From positions 1-50,048 of the forward strand of contig CAZFNL010000085.1 in NCBI GenBank assembly GCA_964520615.1: 50,048 bases of DNA, written 5' to 3'. The notes beneath the pieces were generated by a model that worked only from the letters and a program-made list of their open reading frames with translations, did no database searches and was not told the DNA's origin. Position numbers and translations under genes: made by a program. This document shows, piece by piece, positions 15,789 through 22,330 of the stretch (positions within the stretch are counted from its first letter, which is position 1; the number at the start of each line of letters is the position of its first letter). Source of the DNA: JAMCUI01 sp964520615 (GTDB lineage Bacteria > Patescibacteriota > Microgenomatia > 2-02-FULL-39-11).

Positions 15789-15846
15789 TTGACTTTTAAT
15801 CTTGATTCTATATACTACTATAAATCGAAAGTAAATCGAAAGTCAA
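15789..15846. promoter_or_regulatory. Divergent promoters with tandem 11-bp operator between LexA-methyltransferase and SEC-C genes
   Basis: Plus strand: TTGACT (15789-15794), 16 bases, TATACT (15811-15816), serving the SEC-C gene. Minus strand: TTGACT (complement of 15841-15846), 18 bases, TATAGT (complement of 15817-15822), serving the fusion gene. Two perfect tandem copies of TAAATCGAAAG occupy 15821-15842, inside the minus-strand spacer and just after the plus-strand -10. A protein bound there would block both promoters. The LexA domain of the fusion is the obvious candidate. Confidence 0.65.
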
Positions 15847-15852
15847 TACTCT

Positions 15853-17298
15853 ATGAAAATTGGCAGGAATGATCCGTGCTTTTGTGGAAGCGGTAAAAAA
15901 TACAAGAAATGTCACCTTTTTACAACACTCCAACCTCAAGCAGAGGCTAATCCTATTCTCTCAAGAAGTATAAAGGAAAGAAACATGATACTTCTACATG
16001 CGGTTTGGGATATTTTTGGTTTTAGCAAAGGAAAACAATGGGACGATTTGAGAAGAGAAATGTCGGATGACCAAGTTAAAGAGCTTTATAAAGTTGTTGG
16101 ATTGCTCTGGCCAACAAATACAGATATCATTTCACTGCTCCCCAAGCCCGATAAGCTACTCTGCGGATTTTATATGGGCGATATGAACCCTGATCTCGGA
16201 GCTATTTTACAAAATATCGTTCGATATAGTCTCTACACAGATGAAATCTTAGTAGTAAATCCTCTTATGAACCCACGGTGTATTGCTTCAGACTATAACC
16301 CACTTGAACATCCAGGGCTTTATAAGCAAGATACCCTTGAGATGATCTATTTTATTCTAAAACTATATCCGTGGATCGCATCAGGCATTGTTAACATGAT
16401 TCCTGACCCCGGAGATTTTGATTATCAGCTCAGAAGAAGTACCTGGGATATGGCTAAAAAACGATGGGAAGAACAGCATCTTGATTTAACAGAAGAAACC
16501 AAAGCGAAAATCAAGCCAAGGGGCTTAAGGATGTTAGAAAAAACAATGTATAGGCTACCAGACGATAAACTTGAAATAACAATAAAACGCGCACTGCCCA
16601 ACCTAAGCGATCAACAAATTAAAGATCAAATCGAATATGTCAAACGCATGAGACACAATGATCCATTAATATTGGATCAAGAGTTGCCAGACGAGGGACA
16701 AATGTCGATCAATCGAAACGGCTCAAATCTTGAAATGGGCATGTATATAGCCCAATTGACAGGTTCGTATCTTTATACGGACTTGCCGGAACAGTGGAGG
16801 GAAATACTATCCTGCAAGCAAAATCCAACTTCAGAGAGTGAAGTATGGAGTCCACTAACCAAGTCGTTTCAGTCACTTGAATACTCATTCCTCAATAATA
16901 TTGATCCTAAATTCGCTTATGATTTAAAAAGTGAAGGCAGACTTGAGAGCTTTCGATCCTTCCTAAGAAGGATATGGGTCGATATTAACGGAAATTATTC
17001 ACACGATGAGGCATATAAACACGCACGAAGGTTCTCTGAAGAACTACAGGAGGAATATACAAAAGCAAAAGAAGAATGGGGAAAAATTGATAAAGAATTA
17101 CTAAAATGGGTTACCGGATCAGGTGGGTTAGCCGCGATAATTTCTGGCGGGATGGATTGGCAAATGCCTGCACTTGGATTTTGTATTACAGCCGTAGGAA
17201 AATTGATAGAAACACGTACAGACAGAAAGAATTTCAAGGCAAGCGTGCCACTATCAATCTTTCTTGATTTAGAGAAGAAAGATAAAATATTCAAATAG
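15853..17298 (+). CDS. SEC-C motif protein of unknown function
   Basis: A 481-residue protein starting with a SEC-C zinc motif (GRNDPCFCGSGKKYKKCH, residues 3-20; Cys9, Cys11, Cys20 region and His21), as on the tail of SecA and on many stand-alone proteins. The remaining ~455 residues are mostly helical and I do not recognise them. A C-terminal hydrophobic glycine-rich stretch (about 425-455, GGLAAIISGGMDWQMPALGF) may be a membrane hairpin. Its promoter overlaps that of the LexA-methyltransferase gene, so both may answer to the same repressor. It is the only island cargo gene not explained by restriction-modification or integration. Confidence 0.75.
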   Translation: MKIGRNDPCFCGSGKKYKKCHLFTTLQPQAEANPILSRSIKERNMILLHAVWDIFGFSKGKQWDDLRREMSDDQVKELYKVVGLLWPTNTDIISLLPKPDKLLCGFYMGDMNPDLGAILQNIVRYSLYTDEILVVNPLMNPRCIASDYNPLEHPGLYKQDTLEMIYFILKLYPWIASGIVNMIPDPGDFDYQLRRSTWDMAKKRWEEQHLDLTEETKAKIKPRGLRMLEKTMYRLPDDKLEITIKRALPNLSDQQIKDQIEYVKRMRHNDPLILDQELPDEGQMSINRNGSNLEMGMYIAQLTGSYLYTDLPEQWREILSCKQNPTSESEVWSPLTKSFQSLEYSFLNNIDPKFAYDLKSEGRLESFRSFLRRIWVDINGNYSHDEAYKHARRFSEELQEEYTKAKEEWGKIDKELLKWVTGSGGLAAIISGGMDWQMPALGFCITAVGKLIETRTDRKNFKASVPLSIFLDLEKKDKIFK

Positions 17299-17764
17299 AT
17301 ATTTGGCGGCATCCGCCGCCCCCGCTCCCCTTGGATAGCACCTGCTGAAAAGCGCGCGTTCTGACGCGCGCTCTATCCATGATCCGAACGTGGTGCGCAG
17401 GGCGCTCAAATAATTTTTCCGCGCGAAGCGCTTACCTATAAGCGGGCGCGCAAGCCGTGCGAACGCTGGACAGGGATACGATAAAAGTGGCGGGGGCAAT
17501 AGCGGATCATCCCGCCGACTGCAGGACACGCTAAATCAAAATAAACTTCGGTAGAGACTGGAAAAGATAATAAATTACCTGAACAATGACGAAGCCGCCC
17601 CTAGGCGGCTCTCTCGCACAAGGCGGGGTCGCCGCCATCAATATTTGTTTTTGGGTGGGTGGGTTGATACGGAATCACAACGTACTGGGATTTATGCTAT
17701 TATGATCCTACATTACTCGATCCCGCTCTGCGGGAGAGAGAAAAATCGCGCGCGCAAAATATAA
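17299..17764. other. GC-rich non-coding end of the island with serial hairpins
   Basis: No convincing gene. The stretch is far richer in GC than the flanking genes and holds a run of perfect small hairpins: GGCGG-cat-CCGCC (17305-17317), AGCGCGCG/CGCGCGCT (17351-17372) enclosed by GGATAG/CTATCC, AGCCGCC-ccta-GGCGGCT (17593-17610) and TCCCGC-tct-GCGGGA near 17721-17735. An 86-residue minus-strand frame here is arginine- and proline-rich and looks spurious. Possible roles are terminator, replication or recombinase-binding region. Confidence 0.6.
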
Positions 17765-17860
17765 CGGAAGCGCGGCGGGGGGGCGCCGCGCTGACAGCGA
17801 GCCCCGCGCAGCGGGGCGAGCTTACTGAAAGCTGGTTCTAACTTTTAGATATAACTCGAC
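17765..17860 (+). repeat. Island arm R, outer copy
   Basis: 96-nt GC-rich arm, inverted copy of 12891-12987. It contains the hairpins GCGCGGCG/CGCCGCGC and GAGCCCCGC/GCGGGGC, and ends with CTCGAC next to host sequence. Confidence 0.92.
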
Positions 17861-17938
17861 CAAATAAAACTGGAAGATGAAATTTATTATATAAATCTGA
17901 AGAAATTCCTGTCCCAAAATTTCTGGTTTATACTTATT

Positions 17939-18367
17939 TTGGCCGTTTTCCTTATAGGCGGATATATTTTCATAAGAAATAACAGGAATAACCAGGGTTA
18001 CAAAACTACAACGCTTCATATCCGAAATAGCTCCTTTAGAGTCCAAATTGCCGACAGCGATCCTTTGCGTACACGAGGATTGTCATACAGGAAAAACTTA
18101 TGTTCAGATTGCGGTATGCTTTTTATATTTGACCACCCTGATTACTACAGATTTTGGATGAAAAGTATGAATTTCCCACTGGATTTTGTTTGGATAAACG
18201 GCAACAGAATCGTTGATTTGACACAAAACGTACCCAAACCAGTTGATGCAAATACTTCAGACTTGCCTACATATACTACACAATCCCCTGCCGATAAGGT
18301 GCTGGAGATAAATGCGGGAATGATTGCAAAGGACAATATCAAAATCGGTGATATTGTCAGTTATTGA
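17939..18367 (+). CDS. DUF192 family membrane-anchored protein
   Basis: A DUF192 domain fills residues 25-142 (LHIRNSSFRVQIADSDPLRTRGLSYRKNL..., then CGMLFIFDHPDYYRFWMKSM, FPLDFVWING and VLEINAGMI). The family is widespread, small and of unknown biochemical function, usually exported or membrane-anchored. The start given is TTG 17939. The frame is open back to 17855, and the preceding codons encode LKKFLSQNFWFILILAV, which completes the membrane anchor. A non-ATG start such as CTG 17897 is therefore plausible. The island arm ends only about 80 bases upstream, so integration may have removed or changed the original promoter or start region. Confidence 0.8.
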   Translation: MAVFLIGGYIFIRNNRNNQGYKTTTLHIRNSSFRVQIADSDPLRTRGLSYRKNLCSDCGMLFIFDHPDYYRFWMKSMNFPLDFVWINGNRIVDLTQNVPKPVDANTSDLPTYTTQSPADKVLEINAGMIAKDNIKIGDIVSY

Positions 18368-18372
18368 TTTGG

Positions 18373-18378
18373 TATAAT
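18373..18378 (+). promoter_or_regulatory. Extended -10 (TGG-TATAAT) before the 53-residue ORF
   Basis: TATAAT ends eight bases before the ATG at 18387, so a transcript would begin at or next to the start codon (leaderless). Confidence 0.5.
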
Positions 18379-18386
18379 GTAAAATT

Positions 18387-18548
18387 ATGGATGAAAGTTA
18401 CGGCTCCTACCAGAATGAGACATTTTCGACAAGACTTTTACATTTTATACAGGGTATATGGCCTTCAGTGTATAGGACAATAAATGACCTTTTTTTTGGT
18501 ACTATCCATTTCATTATCGATACGTTAAGCGGATTGTGGCGAAGGTAG
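18387..18548 (+). CDS. Small ORF, 53 residues, unknown
   Basis: The frame encodes MDESYGSYQNETFSTRLLHF..., ending TLSGLWRR, with amphipathic helical character in the second half (SVYRTINDLFFGTIHFIIDTL). It has no recognised family. Support comes from the extended -10 placed eight bases before its ATG and its position directly after DUF192. It could be a small membrane-associated protein. Confidence 0.5.
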   Translation: MDESYGSYQNETFSTRLLHFIQGIWPSVYRTINDLFFGTIHFIIDTLSGLWRR

Positions 18549-18559
18549 AAATTAACTGA

Positions 18560-18565
18560 TATAAT
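18560..18565 (+). promoter_or_regulatory. Extended -10 (TGA-TATAAT), probable tRNA-Gly promoter
   Basis: TATAAT preceded by TGA lies 74 bases before tRNA-Gly(GCC), with no gene between. Confidence 0.45.
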
Positions 18566-18639
18566 ATTTGGACGTCATTTTCAGCGATTTAGGGTAAGAA
18601 ATGTTTACACTGAGGAACGAAGTGACGAGGTGACGAAGT

Positions 18640-18711
18640 GCGGCGGTAGTTCAGCGGTAGAATGTCTCCTTGCCAAGGAGAAGGTCGAGGGTTCGATTCC
18701 CTTCCGCCGCT
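18640..18711 (+). tRNA. tRNA-Gly (GCC)
   Basis: Acceptor GCGGCGG/CCGCCGC, anticodon stem TCTCC/GGAGA with loop TTGCCAA (anticodon GCC), T arm GAGGG-TTCGATT-CCCTT, discriminator T. Confidence 0.95.
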
Positions 18712-18798
18712 CAGGTTAAATAGAAAAAAATATTTCTTGGTTTTAAAATAGAGATTTTTTGCGCTTGCGCTGAGCTTTAGTATCAATTCAAAGCGAAG

Positions 18799-18871
18799 CG
18801 CGCCTGGCGGGAGTCGAACCCACAACCTACTCCTTAGAAGGGAGTTGCTCTATCCATTGAGCTACAGGCGC
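18799..18871 (-). tRNA. tRNA-Arg (TCT)
   Basis: Minus-strand cloverleaf: acceptor GCGCCTG/CAGGCGC, anticodon stem ACTCC/GGAGT with loop CTTCTAA (anticodon TCT), T arm GTGGG-TTCGACT-CCCGC, discriminator G. Confidence 0.95.
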
Positions 18872-18994
18872 AGAACGAGAATTTTTCCTCCTTGAAATTC
18901 CATTTACTCACATATTTTTGTCTTCATCGCTACAGGTGCAGAAAAAATTTCCTTAACAATAATTTCCCCCAAATGATTGAGATAGAATATTTAG

Positions 18995-19068
18995 TGGACG
19001 CTGAGGGATTCGAACCCCCGACATTTGCGATGTAAACGCAACGCTCTAACCAGCTGAGCTAAGCGTCC
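18995..19068 (-). tRNA. tRNA-Val (TAC)
   Basis: Minus-strand cloverleaf: acceptor GGACGCT/AGCGTCC, anticodon stem TTGCG/CGCAA with loop TTTACAT (anticodon TAC), T arm GGGGG-TTCGAAT-CCCTC, discriminator A. Confidence 0.95.
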
Positions 19069-19173
19069 ATATTAATTACCACTATTTAGTTTACTTGGGT
19101 ACTGGTATTTTATCCAATCATACAATCTGTTGCAAGAATTTTGCCAGATTGATACAATTAACTGCATTTATAT

Positions 19174-19196
19174 GCCGAGGTGGTGAAATTGGTATA
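19174..19196 (+). pseudogene. 5' fragment of a tRNA-Leu
   Basis: The first 23 bases of tRNA-Leu(GAG) (GCCGAGGTGGTGAAATT...) are repeated exactly 70 bases upstream of the intact gene, then diverge. The fragment covers the acceptor 5' strand and the D-arm start only. It cannot fold as a tRNA. Confidence 0.75.
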
Positions 19197-19243
19197 TATG
19201 GATTTTTGAAGTAGATACTGGGAAATCATCAATGCAAATAAAA

Positions 19244-19325
19244 GCCGAGGTGGTGAAATTGGTATACACGCAGTCTTGAGGAGGCTGTGCCGTAAGGCGT
19301 GGAGGTTCAAGTCCTCTCCTCGGCA
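19244..19325 (+). tRNA. tRNA-Leu (GAG)
   Basis: Class II tRNA with a long variable arm. Acceptor GCCGAGG/CCTCGGC, anticodon loop TTGAGGA (anticodon GAG) between GCAGTC and GGCTGT, T arm around GGAGG-TTCAAGT-CCTCT, discriminator A. Confidence 0.93.
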
Positions 19326-19329
19326 CTTC

Positions 19330-19348
19330 GGTCCGATTATATCGGACC
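19330..19348 (+). repeat. Hairpin after tRNA-Leu
   Basis: GGTCCGAT-tat-ATCGGACC, an 8-bp perfect stem directly after tRNA-Leu(GAG), preceded by ACTTC and followed by CTCAG. No U-tract follows. It may act in 3' processing or termination. Confidence 0.55.
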
Positions 19349-19452
19349 TCAGTACAGGCATTTCGTCCTGAGATAATTTGAAGGACTCAGTGCGAGCACC
19401 AGATAATCTTGTAATTTTAAAATTTTGAATTTAAAATAAAAGTTAATAACAT

Positions 19453-19525
19453 GCCGAGGTATCCAAGGTGGTCACGGTGCGTGTCTGAAAAACACGTTAT
19501 GTCAGTTCGACTCTGACCCTCGGCA
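19453..19525 (+). tRNA. tRNA-Phe (GAA), atypical D arm
   Basis: Acceptor GCCGAGG/CCTCGGC, anticodon stem CGTGT/ACACG with loop CTGAAAA (anticodon GAA), T arm GTCAG-TTCGACT-CTGAC, discriminator A. The D arm (TCCAAGGTGGTCACGGT) pairs poorly compared with a normal GCTC/GAGC stem, which lowers confidence slightly. Confidence 0.8.
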
Positions 19526-20338
19526 CAATTTATTCATAAATCGTATGTTTATAGTAAGAGGTGAAAAAGCAATTGATCTTACAAGAAATTTGGGCCTAGG
19601 AAGAGATATAGACAATTTCCAGGTTTTGGCAGCAAGAAATTCAAATTTCGACAGTGAGAGTAAAGCTCTCCCCGAGCTTACGCTCGAGGCATCAGCCCGA
19701 TCTGTCATTCGCAGCGCTAAACCCCGCACCGGAATGCCCGCTAGAAAACCATTCATCCCACGGGTTGACAACCGGAGCATTCTGGTGCTGGTGTAAAAAG
19801 GAAATGTCTCAAAACATAAAGACATGTGGAAAGCAATAACGCATTAAAATCTTTTCTTTTCGTATTTGTCCATCACGACTCTCCTAAAAAGATCCCGGCT
19901 TATTTTGCATTTACTTCCGAGTGGAACTGTCACCCCAGTCACTTTGCAAAATACTTTTGGTAATTGTACTTCTACGCTAGACGTACTTCCTTTCAGACTA
20001 CCTAAAAAATCATCGAGGACATTCTCTAATTGTTGACCTGGGGGGCATGTAATAAAATAAACATCCTGTATTACCGTCTATTCCCGGGAAATTACAACTT
20101 CTTTTGGATGGAGAATACTGTTCCAATATTCTTTCCATTTCAGGGGCATCTTCTTTTAAGGCCATAGGCCGAATACTATCAGATATAAACGTCTGTTTCA
20201 AATTCAATAAAGATAAATCGTGTGATTTATCTTATCGGTTTTATTGCACCATTTATCATCTTATATTATACTTACAAAGGTGTGGAAAGGATATTTTGAG
20301 TTGTTAAAATCTTTTTTTTGAGAGTCTGAGTAAAAATT
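19526..20338. other. 813-base region between tRNA genes, mostly decayed
   Basis: There is no intact recognisable gene. An 83-residue plus-strand frame starts at 19545 (MFIVRGEKAIDLTRN...) directly after tRNA-Phe, but it has no family I know and no clear promoter or Shine-Dalgarno. The minus strand holds a probable frameshifted small gene (listed separately at 19844-20207). Confidence 0.5.
19844..20207 (-). pseudogene. Probable frameshifted small gene, family unknown
   Basis: Two overlapping minus-strand frames read like one protein. The first (20207 down to 20010; TTG start) gives SDSIRPMALKEDAPEMERIL...CNFPGIDGN. The second (about 20085 down to the stop at 19844) gives VIQDVYFITCPPGQQLENV, then VEVQLPKVFCKVTGVTV...ISRDLFRRVVMDKYEKKRF. 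A single-base change near 20065-20085 would join them into roughly 120 residues. I do not recognise the family. The second frame has no start of its own near its upstream stop. It could also be a sequencing error. Confidence 0.4.
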
Positions 20339-20410
20339 GCGGGCGTAGTTCAGCGGTAGAATGTCTCCCTTCCAAGGAGAAGGTCAGGGGTTCAAGTCCC
20401 CTCGCCCGCT
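20339..20410 (+). tRNA. tRNA-Gly (TCC)
   Basis: Acceptor GCGGGCG/CGCCCGC, anticodon stem TCTCC/GGAGA with loop CTTCCAA (anticodon TCC), T arm AGGGG-TTCAAGT-CCCCT, discriminator T. It is very similar to tRNA-Gly(GCC) at 18640 in the D arm and anticodon stem. Confidence 0.95.
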
Positions 20411-20564
20411 CAAATGGTTATGAGTTGTGAGTTGTTGGTTGTGTGTTAAGAATCTTTTACCCACTACCTACAACTTTTTTTTGCCGAAGCGGCAAAACGT
20501 CAAACGTTCCAGCAGCGTCTGACGCGGCGGAATTGGCAGATCCTCGATAACTCAGGACAAGCAC

Positions 20565-20647
20565 GCAGGTGTGGCGGAATGGTATACGCGTACGCTTCAG
20601 GAGCGTATCCTAGTAATAGGATGGAGGTTCAACTCCTCTCACCTGCA
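20565..20647 (+). tRNA. tRNA-Leu (CAG)
   Basis: Class II tRNA: acceptor GCAGGTG/CACCTGC, anticodon stem TACGC/GCGTA with loop TTCAGGA (anticodon CAG), long variable arm TCCTAGTAATAGGA, T arm ending GGTTCAACTCC, discriminator A. A T-arm-like remnant (GGTTCAACTCCC...CCTTCGGCA) lies about 40 bases downstream. Confidence 0.93.
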
Positions 20648-20787
20648 CAGATTGTGGGTTTACCCTGAGCCCCTCTTTGCATCGAGGCGAAGGGTTCAAC
20701 TCCCACCTTCGGCACCTCACTTCATTCGGTGCAGGCATGAAACATATATATTGATTGTGTTTACATTGAGGAGCTTTAGCTCCGAAA

Positions 20788-20859
20788 TGCGGGGTCGTCT
20801 AATGGTAGGACAGCAGCCTTTGGAGCTGTTTATTCTTGGTTCGAATCCAAGCCCCGCAG
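20788..20859 (+). tRNA. tRNA-Gln (TTG)
   Basis: The U1-A72 start is typical of tRNA-Gln: acceptor TGCGGGG/CCCCGCA, anticodon stem GCAGC/GCTGT with loop CTTTGGA (anticodon TTG), T arm CTTGG-TTCGAAT-CCAAG, discriminator G. Confidence 0.93.
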
Positions 20860-21065
20860 CAAAATCAGGCTAAAAATCACAACTCTGGACTATTCTGAAG
20901 ATACAATACGTCTTTGGCAGGAATATTTCTCATGTGATAAATTTTTAAAATGAATTCAGTAACCTTTGGCGCACTTGTAGAACCGAGCCGTTTCTGCTTC
21001 GTGATGAGCTGCGCCCGGTTGGAGAATTAATTGTCGGACTAATAAAAAAATTGAAATAACATAAC

Positions 21066-21661
21066 ATGACAAAAATTAGAATGAGTCCTAAGGTTGATTT
21101 CTTTTTCAATAAAGCCCAAAAGTGGCAGGAAGAATTTGAGAAATTAAGAATGATCATTCTTGACTGCGGGCTGATTGAGGAATTGAAGTGGGGTAAACCT
21201 TGTTATATGTGGGAGAACAGTAATATAGTTATAATGCAGGGATTTAAGGAATACTGTGCGATTCTGTTTTTCAAAGGTGTCTTGCTAAAGGATGCCAAGA
21301 GAATTCTCATCCAACAAACGGAGAATGTGCAGGCAGGGCGCCAGATTCGGTTCACCAATGTTGGCGAAATAGTTGAGAAGGAAACCATATTGAAAGCCTA
21401 TATTTATGAAGCTATTGAGGTAGAAAAAGCCGGTTTGAAAGTAAAGCTTAAAAAAACATCAGAATTCAAATATCCTTCCGAATTTCAAAATAAATTAGAT
21501 GAAGTCCCCGCCCTCAAAACTGCTTTTGACGCCTTGACGCCGGGTCGGCAAAGAGCATACATTTTTATTTTTCCGCACCCAAACAATCCAAAACCCGGAC
21601 TTTGCGTGTGGAAAAATATATGCGACAAATTCTTGATGGAAAGGGATTAAATGATCAGTAA
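21066..21661 (+). pseudogene. DUF1801/YdeI-OmdA family protein with 3' frameshift
   Basis: Residues 1-165 are a normal YdeI-like protein (DUF1801 part ELKWGKPCYMWENSNIVIMQGF, then the linker and ALTPGRQRAY of the OmdA part). The original frame ends at 21650 with an unrelated tail, HPNNPKPGLCVW. From about 21572 the -1 frame gives the canonical family end, APKQSKTRTLRVEKYMRQIL, then DGKGLNDQ, with stop at 21661. The change lies in the T-rich stretch ATTTTTATTTTTCC (21561-21574), so one T appears missing. A mutation or sequencing error is more likely than programmed frameshifting, since no proper slippery heptamer is in phase. Family members are linked to bacteriocin or antimicrobial-peptide tolerance. 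Confidence 0.8.
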
Positions 21662-21692
21662 ATTCCCTGTTTTAAGGTATTACCTCTGATTA

Positions 21693-22127
21693 TTATAACT
21701 TCTTTACCATCAAAAGCCTTTCAACCAGAGGATGGAAGCCGCGGCGTTTGTAGAATTTTATAAGATCCTTGTCGTCAGGGTTTGCCATAAGGAGTACATT
21801 ATCATATTTTTTACTTTTTAATATTTCTACTGCTTTTTCGAGCAATTTTGTACCTATCCCCTGCTTTCTGTATTCTTTCCTCACTGCTAACCTGAAAAGA
21901 ACTGCGTTCCAACCGTCTTCAGAAATTACAATATTTCCGGCAAATTTACCGTTTACACAAACGACCAGTATGGAGTCAGGATTTCTTTTTATTTTTTCCT
22001 TAAAGTTTTCTTTTGAGTCAGTAGGAAGGTGGAGCATCCCGGCCGATCTCAAATTTGCAGATAAATTCTTATAATCTGATGGTGTGTAGAATCTTATTTT
22101 GATAGTCGTTTGAGACATCTCGGTCAT
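21693..22127 (-). CDS. GNAT family N-acetyltransferase
   Basis: A 144-residue single-domain GNAT. The acetyl-CoA pyrophosphate loop is RKEYRKQGIGTKLL (about residues 83-96), preceded by the beta-4 strand AVLFRLAV, and the C-terminal motif is FYKRRGFHPLV. These enzymes transfer an acetyl group from acetyl-CoA to an amine of a small molecule or protein N-terminus. The substrate cannot be inferred. ATG at 22127 (MTEM) or MSQTT four residues later could be the start. The preceding gene on the opposite strand is the frameshifted YdeI protein; the ends converge. Confidence 0.9.
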   Translation of the reverse strand: MTEMSQTTIKIRFYTPSDYKNLSANLRSAGMLHLPTDSKENFKEKIKRNPDSILVVCVNGKFAGNIVISEDGWNAVLFRLAVRKEYRKQGIGTKLLEKAVEILKSKKYDNVLLMANPDDKDLIKFYKRRGFHPLVERLLMVKKL

Positions 22128-22164
22128 ATCGAGGTTTTAGTAGCGATAAGTATAGTAATATTGC

Positions 22165-22170
22165 TATAAT
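22165..22170 (+). promoter_or_regulatory. Extended -10 (TGC-TATAAT) of tRNA-Leu(TAA)
   Basis: TATAAT preceded by TGC ends 11 bases before the mature 5' end of tRNA-Leu. Confidence 0.5.
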
Positions 22171-22181
22171 ATATCAAAACT

Positions 22182-22269
22182 GCCGCGGTGGCGAAACAGG
22201 TATACGCGCAGGACTTAAAATCCTGTAACCGTTAATCCGGTTGTGTGGGTTCGATTCCCACCCGCGGCA
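22182..22269 (+). tRNA. tRNA-Leu (TAA)
   Basis: Class II tRNA: acceptor GCCGCGG/CCGCGGC, anticodon stem CAGGA/TCCTG with loop CTTAAAA (anticodon TAA), variable arm around ACCGTTAATCCGGT, T arm GTGGG-TTCGATT-CCCAC, discriminator A. Confidence 0.95.
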
Positions 22270-22330
22270 CTTCGAAAATTCTGATAAATTTTCTTAGTAT
22301 AAACACAATTATAAACACTATCTGGATTAT

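Larger units (their letters stand above)
11207..17860. mobile_element. tRNA-Pro-associated integrated island with restriction-modification cargo
   Basis: About 6.65 kb lies between CGAC at the tRNA-Pro 3' end and CGAC before the DUF192 gene. It encodes a large serine recombinase, an XRE controller-like protein, a HindIII-type endonuclease, a LexA-methyltransferase fusion and a SEC-C protein. The two ends carry different GC-rich arms of about 100 bp (L at 11207-11308, R at 17765-17860). Both are repeated in inverted orientation, joined at the same CGAC, at 12793-12987. Joining the outer flanks gives a simple uninterrupted tRNA-Pro/DUF192 junction. Boundaries rest on this repeat logic and only four shared core bases, so they are probable rather than proven. 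A replication gene is not visible. Confidence 0.75.

Noticed and set aside
17269..17529. 86-residue minus-strand ORF in the GC-rich island end
   Set aside because: Arg/Pro/Ala-rich composition, overlap with SEC-C gene end and hairpins, no family signal.
11207..17860. CRISPR array or diversity-generating retroelement explanation for the island repeats
   Set aside because: Only two copies of each arm, inverted, no spacer periodicity, no cas or reverse transcriptase gene.
19545..19796. 83-residue ORF after tRNA-Phe
   Set aside because: No recognised family, promoter or Shine-Dalgarno; opposed by an equally long minus-strand frame. Kept only as a remark on the region.
21561..21574. Programmed -1 frameshift in the YdeI-like gene
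   Set aside because: The T-runs do not form a slippery heptamer in the correct phase; an indel is simpler.
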